A stretch of DNA of 64,000 nucleotides, taken from the NCBI RefSeq assembly GCF_026342015.1, contig NZ_JAPENL010000001.1, positions 124,001 to 188,000 on the forward strand, given 5' to 3'. The first letter of the stretch is position 1. The number at the start of each line of letters is the position of its first letter. Below the pieces are notes generated by a model, which ran no database searches, was not told the origin of the DNA, and worked only from the letters and a program-made list of their open reading frames with translations. Positions 1 through 8,658 of the stretch are shown one piece after another. This stretch comes from Micromonospora lupini (GTDB lineage Bacteria > Actinomycetota > Actinomycetes > Mycobacteriales > Micromonosporaceae). The position numbers were made by a program, and so were the translations under genes.

Positions 1-40
1 CGGCTGATGAACACTGTCACGGAGCAAGGGAGTGCGTGCC

Positions 41-754
41 ATGCCCGATCCGGAGCCCACCATCGTCCTCGTGCACGGCGCGTTCGCCGACTCGGCGAGT
101 TGGAACGGCGTGATCGAGCGGCTGGGCGCCGCGTACAACGTGGTGGCCGCCGCCAACCCGCTGCGCAGCGTCGCGGGCGACGCCGCGTACGTGCGGGATG
201 TGGCGCACGGGACCGGCGGCCCGGTCGTTCTCGTCGGCCACTCCTACGGCGGCATGGTCATCACGCAGGCCGCGGCGGGCGAGACCTCGGTGCGGGCCCT
301 CGTGTACGTCAACGCCTTCGCTCCGGACACCGGTGAGTCGGGGCTGTCGCTGTCCGGGAAGTTCCCCGGCAGCACGCTCGCCGACACCCTCGTGCAGTAT
401 CCGCTGTCCACCGGCGGCAACGAGATGGCGATCGGCCAGGACGCCTACCACGCGCAGTTCGCCGCGGACTCGTCGGACGACGTCGCCGCCCTGATGGCCC
501 GGACCCAGCGGCCGATCACCGAGCAGGCCCTGAGCGACGGGCTCACCGGCGAACCGGCCTGGCGATCGTTGCCGAGCTGGTTCGTCTTCGGCGACGCGGA
601 CAAGAACATCCCGGCCGCCGCGCACCGGTTCATGGCCGAGCGGGCCGCCCCGCGCGGCCAGCGCGAGGTCGTCGGCGGTTCGCACGCGATGGCGGTGGCC
701 CGGCCGGGCGAGGTCGCCGAGTCGATCATCGAGGCGGTCCGGGCCACCAGCTGA
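41..754 (+). CDS. alpha/beta hydrolase
   Basis: A 237-residue cytoplasmic alpha/beta-hydrolase of the short single-domain esterase type. The oxyanion segment VHGAF lies at residues 11-15, the nucleophile elbow GHSYGG places the catalytic serine near residue 68, and GGSHAM near the C-terminus supplies the likely catalytic histidine. ATG at 41 is chosen over GTG at 32 because AAGGGAG sits eight bases upstream of it. There is no signal peptide or membrane segment. The substrate cannot be read from the sequence; homologues are usually annotated as esterase, haloperoxidase-like or salicylate-esterase-like. The gene stands alone ahead of an acetyltransferase. Confidence 0.93.
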   Translation: MPDPEPTIVLVHGAFADSASWNGVIERLGAAYNVVAAANPLRSVAGDAAYVRDVAHGTGGPVVLVGHSYGGMVITQAAAGETSVRALVYVNAFAPDTGESGLSLSGKFPGSTLADTLVQYPLSTGGNEMAIGQDAYHAQFAADSSDDVAALMARTQRPITEQALSDGLTGEPAWRSLPSWFVFGDADKNIPAAAHRFMAERAAPRGQREVVGGSHAMAVARPGEVAESIIEAVRATS

Positions 755-798
755 CGCGACGCCAGCGGGCGGGCAGGCCCCGCGTAGCCTCCCCGTTC

Positions 799-1257
799 GT
801 GGGGAACTGGGCGGTTCGGCAGGCGTCGGCGGCGGACGTCGAGGCGGTGGCCGAGTTGCGGTCCGTGGTGCTGCGGGCGGACCTGGAACGGCTCGGGCGC
901 TACGACGAGCAGCGGGTGCGCCAACGGCTCCGGGACGGCTTCGCGCCGGCGCACACCTGGATGATCGAGGTGAGCGGCGCGTTCGCCGGCTGCGTGTCGT
1001 TGCGGCCGGCCGACGACGCGCACTGGTTGGAGCACTTCTATCTGGCTCCCCACCTGCAGGGCGGCGGCATCGGTGCGGCCGTGCTGCGCGGGCTGTTGGA
1101 GCGGTGCGACCGCGACGGCATCCGGGTCCGGTTGAACGTGCTGCGGGGCAGCCCGGCCCGGCGGTTGTACGAGCGGCACGGATTCACCGTCGAGACCGAG
1201 GACCCGGTGGACGTGTTCATGGTTCGTGAGCCGACCCCGGCCGGGCGCGACGACTGA
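799..1257 (+). CDS. GNAT family N-acetyltransferase
   Basis: A 152-residue single-domain GNAT acetyltransferase that would transfer acetyl from acetyl-CoA to an unknown amine. The acetyl-CoA loop is visible as LQGGGIGAAVLRGLLE around residues 90-105, followed by NVLRGSPARRLYERHGF, the usual beta-bulge and C-terminal signature. The GTG start has no clear Shine-Dalgarno and lies beside a small CCCC/GGGG hairpin, so the start is uncertain. It is not obviously in an operon with its neighbours. Confidence 0.9.
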   Translation: MGNWAVRQASAADVEAVAELRSVVLRADLERLGRYDEQRVRQRLRDGFAPAHTWMIEVSGAFAGCVSLRPADDAHWLEHFYLAPHLQGGGIGAAVLRGLLERCDRDGIRVRLNVLRGSPARRLYERHGFTVETEDPVDVFMVREPTPAGRDD

Positions 1258-1312
1258 TCAACCGCCGCGGCCGCTCGCCACGTCGCGGTGGGAAGGCGGC
1301 TATGGTGCCGGG

Positions 1313-1909
1313 GTGGTGATCGCGGGGTGGCACGCGTGGGTCGGCTCGTTCACCGGCGTGGTGCTCATCACGGTGGCCGCACTGCCGTTGGCGGCGCTGG
1401 CGGTGTGGGTTCTGGCCAGCCGTCGGAGTGCGAACGGCGTCGCGGGGGCGTGGCGGACGTCGCTGGCCGAGTTCGGCATCGTGTACGGGACGCTGCCGTG
1501 GGTCTGGATGATCATGTTGCCGGGCTCCCGGGCGGGTGCTGTCTCCGGGCGACTGAGTCTGGTGCCGCTACGTGACCTGTTCACCATCCTCTCCGACGGA
1601 GGGCTGGTGACGCTGACGGGTCAGGTCGTCGGCAACCTGCTGGTGTTCGCGGCGTTGGGATTCTTCGCTCCGCTCCGGTTCGCGGCACTGGCGTCCGTAC
1701 CCCGGATCCTGGCGCTCGCGGCGGGCTGCTCGGTCCTGGTCGAGGCCGCGCAGTACGTCCTGCGGCTGGACCGGGTGACGTCCGTGGACGACGTCCTGCT
1801 CAACGCCGCCGGCGCTGGGCTGGCGGCGCTGGCGTCGCGCCGCTGGTGGCGCGGCAGGGCCGACACGGTGTCGGATCGGCTGCGACCGGTCACGGCGTCG
1901 CGACGCTGA
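1313..1909 (+). CDS. VanZ-like integral membrane protein
   Basis: About 198 residues with four or five hydrophobic segments. The final part has VEAAQYVLRLDRVTSVDDVLLNAAGAGL, the VEXXQ...R..DXXDXXXN signature of the VanZ-like family. That family includes the teicoplanin-resistance accessory protein VanZ, but most members have no known role. The frame is open from 1226, but that part overlaps the acetyltransferase and is polar, so a GTG at 1313 or 1316, just before the first hydrophobic helix, is preferred. No resistance genes are adjacent. Confidence 0.82.
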   Translation: MVIAGWHAWVGSFTGVVLITVAALPLAALAVWVLASRRSANGVAGAWRTSLAEFGIVYGTLPWVWMIMLPGSRAGAVSGRLSLVPLRDLFTILSDGGLVTLTGQVVGNLLVFAALGFFAPLRFAALASVPRILALAAGCSVLVEAAQYVLRLDRVTSVDDVLLNAAGAGLAALASRRWWRGRADTVSDRLRPVTASRR

Positions 1910-1983
1910 CCCCCGCTACCGGGTTCCGGCCTCGGGGGTCCACGGGAGGCTCAGGTGCGGGTCGTCGACGCCGCAGGTCTGCT

Positions 1984-3390
1984 TCACGAACCGCTGCCGC
2001 CTGTCGTCTCCCGGTACGCCGCCGCGATCCCGGCCAGGCCGCGTCCCAGCTCGGGGCCGCGTACCCCGGCGTAGCCGAGGACCAGCGCCGGTGGCCTGTC
2101 ATCGATTCCCAGGGCGTAGAAGCGGCCACCGCGGACCAGCACCGACCGGCGGCGGGCCGCCTGCACCATCGCCTCCTCGGCGCACCGCGCCGGCAGCATC
2201 AGGTACGCCTGGAGCCCGCCGGTTCCACCGAGGACCGTGACGTCGGGCAGGTGGCGGGTGACGAACTGCTGGACCGCCTGGCGGCGTTTCTGGACGTCGG
2301 CGCCGAGTCGGCGCAGATGCCTGTCGAAGGCGCCGGTGTCGATCAGGCGGGCGAAGGCGAGCTGTTCCAGGCCGGAGCAGCCGATGTCCCAGCCGGCGCG
2401 GACCCGCTCGACGCGTGTGGTCAGGTCGGGCGGGGTGGCCAGCCAGCCGAGGCGGAGCGCCGGGGCGAGGACCTTGCTGGCGCTGCCGGCGTAGATCACC
2501 CGGTCCGGTGCGAGGCTCTGCAGCGCCGGCATCCGCTGTGCCGGGGCGACCAGGGCGGCGTCGAAGTCGTCCTCGATGACGTAGCCGTCCACCTCCTCGG
2601 CCCACGCGACGAGGTGCGCCCGGCGTTGCGCGCTGAGCGTGGCCCCGGTCGGGAACTGGCTGGCCGGGGTGACGAGGGCGGCGCGGACCCCGCTCGCGGC
2701 CAGCGCGTCGACCCGGATGCCCTCGCTGTCCACCGGGATGCCCACCGGACGCAGTCCGGCCTCGGCGACGAACTCCCACTCGCCCGGGTGTCCCGGGTCC
2801 TCCACCCCCAGGGTGTCGTGGCCCCGGTCGCGCAGCTCGCGGCAGAGCAGCGCGAGGCCCTGCGCGAAGCCTGAAGTGATCATGAGGTGTTCGGGTCGGG
2901 TGCGCACGCCGCGCACCCGGCCGAGGTAGCCGGCGAGGGTGTGCCGGACGACAGGCAGGCCGGACGGTGGGGCGTACCCCAGCTCGCGGCGGCCGGCCGA
3001 GGTGACCACGGCGCTGACCGCCCGGATCCAGTCCTGGCGGGGGAAGGTGGAGTCGTGCAGACCGCCGGTGCGCAGGTCGCAGACCGCCGGGGCGGGCGCA
3101 CGGCCGTCAGGCGTGAGCGCCGAGCCGAGGTCGGTGCGTGCCGCCGTCGCCACGGAGGTGCCCGAGCCGTGTTGGGAGACGAGGTACCCCTCGGCGCAGA
3201 GCTGTTCGTACGCCTCGACGACCACACTGCGGGACACCCCGAGGTCGGCGGCGAGCTGTCGGCTCGACGGCACGCGGGTGCCGGGACGCAGCGTGCCCTC
3301 CTCGATCTGCGTACGAAATGCGTTACGGAGCTGCACCGCGAGCGTTTCACGTGATTGAGCGTCTATTGACAGGCTTAGATTAAGGGACAA
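1984..3390 (-). CDS. MocR/GntR-family transcriptional regulator with aminotransferase domain (cluster boundary, left)
   Basis: A 468-residue MocR-type regulator. Residues 1-80 form a GntR winged helix ([24 protein letters not shown]), followed by a linker and a fold-type I aminotransferase domain with the PLP lysine in [17 protein letters not shown]. Such proteins sense amino acids or PLP adducts. The open frame extends to 3471, but TTG at 3390 with GGAG eight bases upstream gives the normal N-terminus; the extension is arginine/histidine-rich and unlike the family. It is transcribed divergently from the biosynthetic operon starting at 3654, so it probably controls that operon and itself from the shared 263-bp intergenic region. 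Confidence 0.93.
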   Translation of the reverse strand: MSLNLSLSIDAQSRETLAVQLRNAFRTQIEEGTLRPGTRVPSSRQLAADLGVSRSVVVEAYEQLCAEGYLVSQHGSGTSVATAARTDLGSALTPDGRAPAPAVCDLRTGGLHDSTFPRQDWIRAVSAVVTSAGRRELGYAPPSGLPVVRHTLAGYLGRVRGVRTRPEHLMITSGFAQGLALLCRELRDRGHDTLGVEDPGHPGEWEFVAEAGLRPVGIPVDSEGIRVDALAASGVRAALVTPASQFPTGATLSAQRRAHLVAWAEEVDGYVIEDDFDAALVAPAQRMPALQSLAPDRVIYAGSASKVLAPALRLGWLATPPDLTTRVERVRAGWDIGCSGLEQLAFARLIDTGAFDRHLRRLGADVQKRRQAVQQFVTRHLPDVTVLGGTGGLQAYLMLPARCAEEAMVQAARRRSVLVRGGRFYALGIDDRPPALVLGYAGVRGPELGRGLAGIAAAYRETTGGSGS

Positions 3391-3653
3391 GTGGTCCGCT
3401 CCGAGATCGTCGAAGTGGTATGGACAGCGTGATCCGTGCCTGTGGAAAGTGTTGGCCGGGCGCGCAACCACTCACTGACCGGCGAATCAGGGCGTACGTT
3501 CCGAGAATGTCCAATGCGGACGTCTCCACTGCCGGTGTCCGAGTGGTCGTGCGAGTCCTTTCGTCTGGGGGGAAGGGTCCGACCTGCCGCGTCGTCGGCG
3601 GGGTCAGCGCCAACGACGGCGTGGAATCGGGCTGTTCAGAGGGGGTTCCGCAA
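3391..3653. promoter_or_regulatory. divergent promoter region of the biosynthetic cluster
   Basis: A 263-bp region between the MocR gene and the TrpE-like gene. The hexamer AGTGGT occurs at 3390-3395, 3414-3419 (direct, 24 bp apart) and 3542-3547, with an inverted copy ACCACT at 3467-3472. MocR regulators such as GabR bind paired direct repeats, so these are plausible operators, but the assignment is by inspection. The region is noticeably less GC-rich than the genes. AGAGGGGG at 3638-3645 is the ribosome binding site for the GTG at 3654. Confidence 0.45.
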
Positions 3654-5204
3654 GTGTCCCTATTGTCAACCGAGCCTGTCACGTGGCCCATCCGGTCGCA
3701 TTCGGTGGCCGCGGCACATACACCATTGGTCGACTCAATTCCGATAGAGGTGACATCTGTCACACTGCCATCGGTCGATCCATTGTCGCTCTATACGACA
3801 CTCGCGGAAAGTTGCGCTGACAACGATCTGTATCTCTTCGAAAGTCTCGACGGTCCCGCTCAGGACCGCCATGCCGCGGCCGTCGGCTGGGGTCTCCTCG
3901 CCGAGGTGCGGTTCATCGCCGACCGGTTGGAGCTGACAGCCGACGGTCCGCTCGCCGACGCCCTGGCCGCCGTGCTCACCGCCGTCCTGGGCGAGCCGGT
4001 CCGGCGTCGCGGCGCCCAGCAGGTCTGGCCGGTCGCCGGGCCGCCCGAGGTGTGGGCCGCCGTCCGGGCCGTGCAGCGGGCGTTCGCGGTGCGCACCACG
4101 GTCCCCGCCGACAGCTTCGCCTTCGGCTTCCTCACCACCCTGGCGTACGAGGCCGCGCGGGACATGGACGAGCTCTCCGTCGACCGGGTGGTCGACGACA
4201 TCCCCCGCTGCACCCTCGCGCTGTTCCGGCACACCGTCTGGTGGGACCTGCGCGCCGGCACGGTCCGGCAGCTCTCCGCCAGCGGCCCGCACCTGCCGAA
4301 GTCCGACGGTGCGCTCAGCTTGCCGGAGCTGCCCGTCGACCATCCGGAGGTCCCGGCCGCCCCGGCGCCCAGCCTGGTTCGGGACACCGTCGACGAGGAG
4401 ACGTTCGCCGCCCGGGTGAAGCAGTGCCTGCGGCACATCGAGGTCGGCGACAGCTACCAGATCCAGATCGGCCACCGGATCGACGTGGAGACCACGCTCA
4501 CGCCGTTGGAGGTCTACCGGCGGCTGCGCCACCGCAACCCGTCGCCGTACATGTACCTGACCCCGTGGGCCGGCCGGACCGTCATCGGGGCGAGCCCGGA
4601 GCTGTTCCTGCGCATCGAACAGGGCCGGCTGTCGATGCGGCCGATCGCCGGCACCGCGGCCCGGGCCGCCGACCCGGAGACCGACCGCCGGCGGGTGGCC
4701 GAGCTGGCGGCCAGCGAGAAGGAACGCGCCGAGCACGTCATGCTCGTCGACCTGTGCCGCAACGACATCGGCCGGGTCTGCGTGCCCGGCACGCTAAGCG
4801 TCGACGCCATGTTCGACGTCGAGCCGTTCGCGTACGTGCACCACCTGGTGTCCACCGTCTCCGGCCAGCTCGCCGACGACGCCGACGTGTGGGCGGCGAT
4901 CTGCGCGACATTCCCGGCCGGCACCATGACAGGCGCGCCGAAGCTGCGGGCGATGGAGATCATCGACGGTTTGGAGGACGAGCCCCGGGGCGTCTACGCG
5001 GGCGCCGTCGGGCTGGTGGACGTACGCGGGTACGCGGTCCTCGCGCTCTGCATCCGCACCGCCGTGCACGACGGCCAGCGCTACCGCACCCAGGCGTCTG
5101 CCGGAGTGGTGGCCGACTCCACACCCGGCGACGAGTGGCGGGAGACGCTGGCCAAGATGAGCGCCACCTACTGGGCCCTGACCGGTGCGGAGCTGCTGTC
5201 GTGA
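3654..5204 (+). CDS. TrpE-like chorismate aminase (anthranilate/ADIC synthase component I)
   Basis: A 516-residue chorismate-binding enzyme that, with the next gene's ammonia, should aminate chorismate to anthranilate or 2-amino-2-deoxyisochorismate. PIAGT at 330-334 has alanine where PabB has lysine (PIKGT), arguing against aminodeoxychorismate synthase. Equivalents of TrpE His398 (residue 397), Thr425 (424), the IR arginine and the metal-binding glutamates (in AEHVMLVDL and GDEWRETL) are present. The usual Asp-Thr before the IxIR strand is Val-Leu here. GTG at 3654 is chosen because AGAGGGGG precedes it by eight bases and the length then matches TrpE; the open frame upstream to 3420 looks non-coding. 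First gene of the operon; its stop overlaps the next start. Confidence 0.93.
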   Translation: MSLLSTEPVTWPIRSHSVAAAHTPLVDSIPIEVTSVTLPSVDPLSLYTTLAESCADNDLYLFESLDGPAQDRHAAAVGWGLLAEVRFIADRLELTADGPLADALAAVLTAVLGEPVRRRGAQQVWPVAGPPEVWAAVRAVQRAFAVRTTVPADSFAFGFLTTLAYEAARDMDELSVDRVVDDIPRCTLALFRHTVWWDLRAGTVRQLSASGPHLPKSDGALSLPELPVDHPEVPAAPAPSLVRDTVDEETFAARVKQCLRHIEVGDSYQIQIGHRIDVETTLTPLEVYRRLRHRNPSPYMYLTPWAGRTVIGASPELFLRIEQGRLSMRPIAGTAARAADPETDRRRVAELAASEKERAEHVMLVDLCRNDIGRVCVPGTLSVDAMFDVEPFAYVHHLVSTVSGQLADDADVWAAICATFPAGTMTGAPKLRAMEIIDGLEDEPRGVYAGAVGLVDVRGYAVLALCIRTAVHDGQRYRTQASAGVVADSTPGDEWRETLAKMSATYWALTGAELLS

Positions 5205-5794
5205 AGGTCCTGCTCGTCGACGCGTACGACAGTTTCACCCACATCATCGACCAGTACCTGCGCACGCTCGGCGCGCGGACCGTTGTGGTCCGCTCCCGGA
5301 CGCGGACCAGCGACCAGCTCGCGGCCCTGCGACCGGACGCGGTGGTGCTCGGCCCCGGGCCGGGTCATCCCGCCGAGTCCGGGCACGTGGAGCTGGTGCG
5401 CGCCTTCGCCGGCCAGGTCCCGCTGCTCGGCGTCTGCCTCGGTCATCAGGCCATCGGCCTCGCCTACGGCGGGACGGTAGCGGTCGCCAAGCACCTGATG
5501 CACGGCAAGACAAGCGTCGTCACGCACGACGGTCGGGGGGTCTTCGACGGCGCGCCCGCCCCGCTCACAGTGACCCGCTACCACTCGCTCATCGTCGCGG
5601 ACCCGGCGCCGCTGGCCCTGCACGTCACCGCGCGGTCGTCCGACGACGGCTACGTGATGGGCGTACGACACCGGGCCCTCGCGGTCGAGGGGGTGCAGTT
5701 CCACCCGGAGAGCGTGCTCACCGAGGACGGGCTGCGCCTGTTCGACAACTTCCTGCGCAGCGCGTCGGCGGCGCTGACGGCGGGATCGTCATGA
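5201..5794 (+). CDS. class I glutamine amidotransferase subunit (TrpG/PabA-like)
   Basis: A 197-residue glutaminase that would release ammonia from glutamine for the TrpE-like partner encoded immediately upstream. The catalytic triad is visible: Cys79 in GVCLGHQ, and His168 and Glu170 in QFHPES. VDAYDSFTH at the N-terminus and GPGPGHP at 51-57 (oxyanion strand) are typical of TrpG/PabA. The GTG start overlaps the preceding stop by four bases, so the two subunits are translationally coupled. It cannot by itself distinguish anthranilate from aminodeoxychorismate synthesis. Confidence 0.94.
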   Translation: MKVLLVDAYDSFTHIIDQYLRTLGARTVVVRSRTRTSDQLAALRPDAVVLGPGPGHPAESGHVELVRAFAGQVPLLGVCLGHQAIGLAYGGTVAVAKHLMHGKTSVVTHDGRGVFDGAPAPLTVTRYHSLIVADPAPLALHVTARSSDDGYVMGVRHRALAVEGVQFHPESVLTEDGLRLFDNFLRSASAALTAGSS

Positions 5795-6501
5795 CCGACG
5801 AGTCGGCGCCCCTCGCGGTGGTCACCGGCGCGGCGGGCGGCATCGGTCGGGCCGTCACGGCGGCCCTGACCGAATCCGGGCACCGGGTGCTCGGCGTGGA
5901 CGTCGACCCGGCCGGCGACCCGGCGGCGTACGCCTCGCTGGTCGCCGACGTGGCCGTGCCGGAGCAGGTGGAGCAGCTCTTCGCGGGGATCCACGAGCGG
6001 TACGGCCTGCCGGAGGTGCTGGTGAACAACGCAGGCGTCTACCACGCCCGGGCCTTCCTCGACTACGACCCGAAGACGTACGCGCAGGTGTTCGACGTCA
6101 ACGTGGGCGCCGCGTTCTTCTGCACGCAGGCGTTCGCCCGCGCCCTGATCGGCGCCGGCCGGCCGGGCACGGTGGTCAACGTCGCCTCGATCAGCGGGCA
6201 GTCCGGCAGCCCGGACGCGGCGTACGGGGCGTCGAAGGGCGCGTGCATCGCGCTCACCCACAGCCTCGGCCGGGCGCTCGCCGAGCACCGTATCCGGGTC
6301 AACGCGGTCGCTCCCGGCCTGGTCGACACCCCGATGGCCGATCGGATTCCGATGCGGCGTCGAGACGACTACCGGGCCCGGATCCCGGTCGGCCGGTTCG
6401 GCACGCCGGCCGAGATCGCCGCGGCCGTCGCCTGGCTCGCCGACCCGGCCAGCAGCTACGTCACCGCCACGGTGCTTGACGTCAACGGCGGCCTGCACTG
6501 A
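5791..6501 (+). CDS. SDR family NAD(P)-dependent oxidoreductase
   Basis: A 236-residue classical short-chain dehydrogenase with TGAAGGIG at 12-19, NNAG at 79-82, the catalytic serine near 133-135, YGASK giving Tyr145/Lys149, and the C-terminal DVNGG. NAD preference is suggested by the acidic residue after the second strand (GVDVDP). The start overlaps the glutaminase stop (ATGA). In the cluster it could fill the role of BacC (dihydroanticapsin dehydrogenase) or of an EntA-like dihydroaromatic dehydrogenase; the sequence does not decide. Confidence 0.92.
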   Translation: MTDESAPLAVVTGAAGGIGRAVTAALTESGHRVLGVDVDPAGDPAAYASLVADVAVPEQVEQLFAGIHERYGLPEVLVNNAGVYHARAFLDYDPKTYAQVFDVNVGAAFFCTQAFARALIGAGRPGTVVNVASISGQSGSPDAAYGASKGACIALTHSLGRALAEHRIRVNAVAPGLVDTPMADRIPMRRRDDYRARIPVGRFGTPAEIAAAVAWLADPASSYVTATVLDVNGGLH

Positions 6502-6566
6502 CGGCGCGTCACCGCCCACCCGCCGATCGCACCGCAGCCGGCTCACCCCTGGAGAGGATCCCGACC

Positions 6567-7991
6567 ATGTGGCTTCCGACCACCGGACCGGCGGCCGACT
6601 TCGCCGTCGACTACCTGGCCCTGCACAAGTCCTTCTACGACCGCACCCTCGCTCCCGCCGACCTCGACGCCTGGCGCGAACGCCAACTGCGGACGGTGCT
6701 CGACCAGGTGACCACCGGCTCGCCGTTCTACGCCCGGCACCTTGCCGACGTCGACCTCGCCACGATCACCCCGGCGACCCTCGACCGGCTGCCCTTCACG
6801 ACGAAGACGCACCTGCGCGAGGAGATGCTCGACGTGCTCAGCCGGCCGCTGGCCGACGGGGTCTTCTTCTACGAGACGACGGGCACCACGGGCCGCGCCA
6901 CCCCGTGCCCCCGCGACGGCCGGGAGGTGGTCGCCAGCAACGCCCACGTCACCGAGTCCTGGGCGTCGATCTTCCGCCACCACTTCGGCGACCACCCGCC
7001 GCGCATCGGGCTGATGGGTCCGACCGAGGTGCACTCGTTCGGCGACACCCTCGGTGACATCGCCCGCAACGTCGGTTCGCTCAACGCGAAGATCTGGCCG
7101 TACTCGCCGGTCATCGGCTTCGCCAAGGCGTTGCAGCTCATGAAGGACCTGGAGTTGGAGGTTGTCTGCTGCACGCCGGGCGTGGCGATGATGCTGGCCA
7201 AGGCGGCCGAGCACTACGGCTACCGACTGCGCGAGGACTTCGCCGTCAAGCTGCTCTTCGTCACCGGCGAGATGTGCACCCCGGCGCTGGCCCGCAACCT
7301 GGAGTCCGTCTGGGGCGCGGACGTCTACAACATCCTGTACGGCTCGCAGGAGGCGTTCGTCATCGCCACCGCCTGCCGCAACAAGCGGATGCACCTCTCC
7401 CAGACCAACTACCTGATCGAGGTGGTGGACCCGGAGACTGGCGCGTCGCACGGCCCGCGCGGCAGCGGCGAACTCACCGTCACCATGCTCATCGACGGGG
7501 TGAAGCCGCTGGTTCGCTACCGCACCGGCGACGCGGTGATCGTCGAGGCGTCCGACTGCGACTGCGAGATGGCCGGCGACCTCGTGCAGATCGTCGGCCG
7601 CACCCTGGACCGCATCGAGCTGGGAGGGCGACGCTTCACCGCCGGCCAGATCGAGTCGGCGGTCCTCTCCGGGGTCACCGGCTCGGGCGGCTACCAGGTG
7701 GTGATCGACCACGACCCGGCTGCCGGCGGTGACCGGCTGACCGTGCGCCTGGAACTGCTCAAGGAACTTGTCGACGACCCCGCGCGGGCTGCCGACGGCG
7801 TCCGGGAGCGGGCCGCCGCCGCGCTCGGCGTACCCGTCGAGGTGGAGCTGACCGACGGGCTCGACCCGATCGTCAGCACCGGCGCCTTCGTGAGCTGGAA
7901 GGCCGCCCGGATCGTCGACCGGCGGGTCGAGGCCGACCACGAGACCCAGGTGGCGCAGCGGATGGCGGGCAACCGTGGCTACACCACCTGA
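6567..7991 (+). CDS. PaaK-like adenylate-forming ligase
   Basis: A 474-residue member of the phenylacetate-CoA ligase branch of ANL enzymes, expected to activate a carboxylic acid as an acyl-adenylate. The P-loop-like motif YETTGTTGRATP lies at about 102-113, YGSQE near the acyl pocket, YRTGD at about 318-322 and GRTLDRIELGGRRF from about 344. No carrier-protein gene is nearby, so it may form a CoA ester or hand the adenylate directly to an amine. Anthranilate from the TrpE/G pair is a natural candidate substrate, but this is inference. GGAGAGG precedes the ATG. The 3' end overlaps the next gene by 17 bases. Confidence 0.9.
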   Translation: MWLPTTGPAADFAVDYLALHKSFYDRTLAPADLDAWRERQLRTVLDQVTTGSPFYARHLADVDLATITPATLDRLPFTTKTHLREEMLDVLSRPLADGVFFYETTGTTGRATPCPRDGREVVASNAHVTESWASIFRHHFGDHPPRIGLMGPTEVHSFGDTLGDIARNVGSLNAKIWPYSPVIGFAKALQLMKDLELEVVCCTPGVAMMLAKAAEHYGYRLREDFAVKLLFVTGEMCTPALARNLESVWGADVYNILYGSQEAFVIATACRNKRMHLSQTNYLIEVVDPETGASHGPRGSGELTVTMLIDGVKPLVRYRTGDAVIVEASDCDCEMAGDLVQIVGRTLDRIELGGRRFTAGQIESAVLSGVTGSGGYQVVIDHDPAAGGDRLTVRLELLKELVDDPARAADGVRERAAAALGVPVEVELTDGLDPIVSTGAFVSWKAARIVDRRVEADHETQVAQRMAGNRGYTT

Positions 7992-8625
7992 GACCGTCGC
8001 CGACGAGCGGGTGCCGGCGCTGCCGGGGCCGCTCGCCGAGGCGTACGGGCGGCGCTGGCGCAGCGTGGTGGACGGCTGGGCGAGCCGGCCCGGCACCACG
8101 CTGGCCACGCTCGGCCCGCCCGGAACGTCCAGCCACCTGACCGCGGTGTTCCTCGCCGAGCGGCACGGGCTGCGCGTCGAGCTGTCCGACACCTTCGACG
8201 CGGTGCTCGCGGCGCTCGTGGACCGGCGGGTCGACCAGGCCCTCGTGCCGAGCGCCTATCAGGGGCTCACCCGCTTCCACTGGCACCGCGACCTCCGGCT
8301 GGAGGCCTACTTCGCACAGGCCACCCCGGAGTACGGGATCGCCGCCCACCCGGACCGCGAGCCGGACCCGTCCGCTGGTCAGCTCGCCGTGGCCGCCCTC
8401 TGGGAGGTCCGGCGGATCTTCACCGACCTCGCGCCACCGGCCCTACGGGACCGGGAGATCAGGTGGGTCGACGCCGACTCCACCCAGCACGCCGCCGAGA
8501 TCCTCGCGGCAGGCGGTGCCGACCTCGCCGTGACCAACGCGCCCGGGGTCGACGGCCACGGCCTGCGGTGGGTGGCCCGCCGCCCGGGCGCCGAGATCGT
8601 GTGGACCCTGTTCGGCCGCCGCTGA
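7975..8625 (+). CDS. BacA-like prephenate decarboxylase
   Basis: A 216-residue protein that aligns by eye along its whole length with bacilysin BacA and its relatives AerD and SalX. These are prephenate-dehydratase-fold enzymes that decarboxylate prephenate without aromatising it, giving dihydro-hydroxyphenylpyruvate. Shared blocks include ATLGPPGTSS, LSDTFDAVL, ALVPSAYQG, YGIAAHPD, DLAVTNAPG and the C-terminal WTLFG. There is no ACT domain, as in BacA. With a chorismate mutase gene in the same operon to supply prephenate, this is the most diagnostic gene of the cluster. GTG start, overlapping the ligase gene. Confidence 0.88.
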   Translation: MATPPETVADERVPALPGPLAEAYGRRWRSVVDGWASRPGTTLATLGPPGTSSHLTAVFLAERHGLRVELSDTFDAVLAALVDRRVDQALVPSAYQGLTRFHWHRDLRLEAYFAQATPEYGIAAHPDREPDPSAGQLAVAALWEVRRIFTDLAPPALRDREIRWVDADSTQHAAEILAAGGADLAVTNAPGVDGHGLRWVARRPGAEIVWTLFGRR

Positions 8626-8658
8626 CACCAGACACCGAGAGAACCGGAGAGACACCTC

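Noticed and set aside
3420..3653. N-terminal extension of the TrpE-like protein from an ATG at 3420
   Set aside because: The extension has no family similarity, contains the putative operator repeats, and a strong ribosome binding site precedes GTG 3654.
3654..5204. Aminodeoxychorismate synthase (PabB), which would suggest a p-aminophenylalanine pathway
   Set aside because: The motif is PIAGT rather than PIKGT, so the lysine nucleophile of PabB enzymes is missing.
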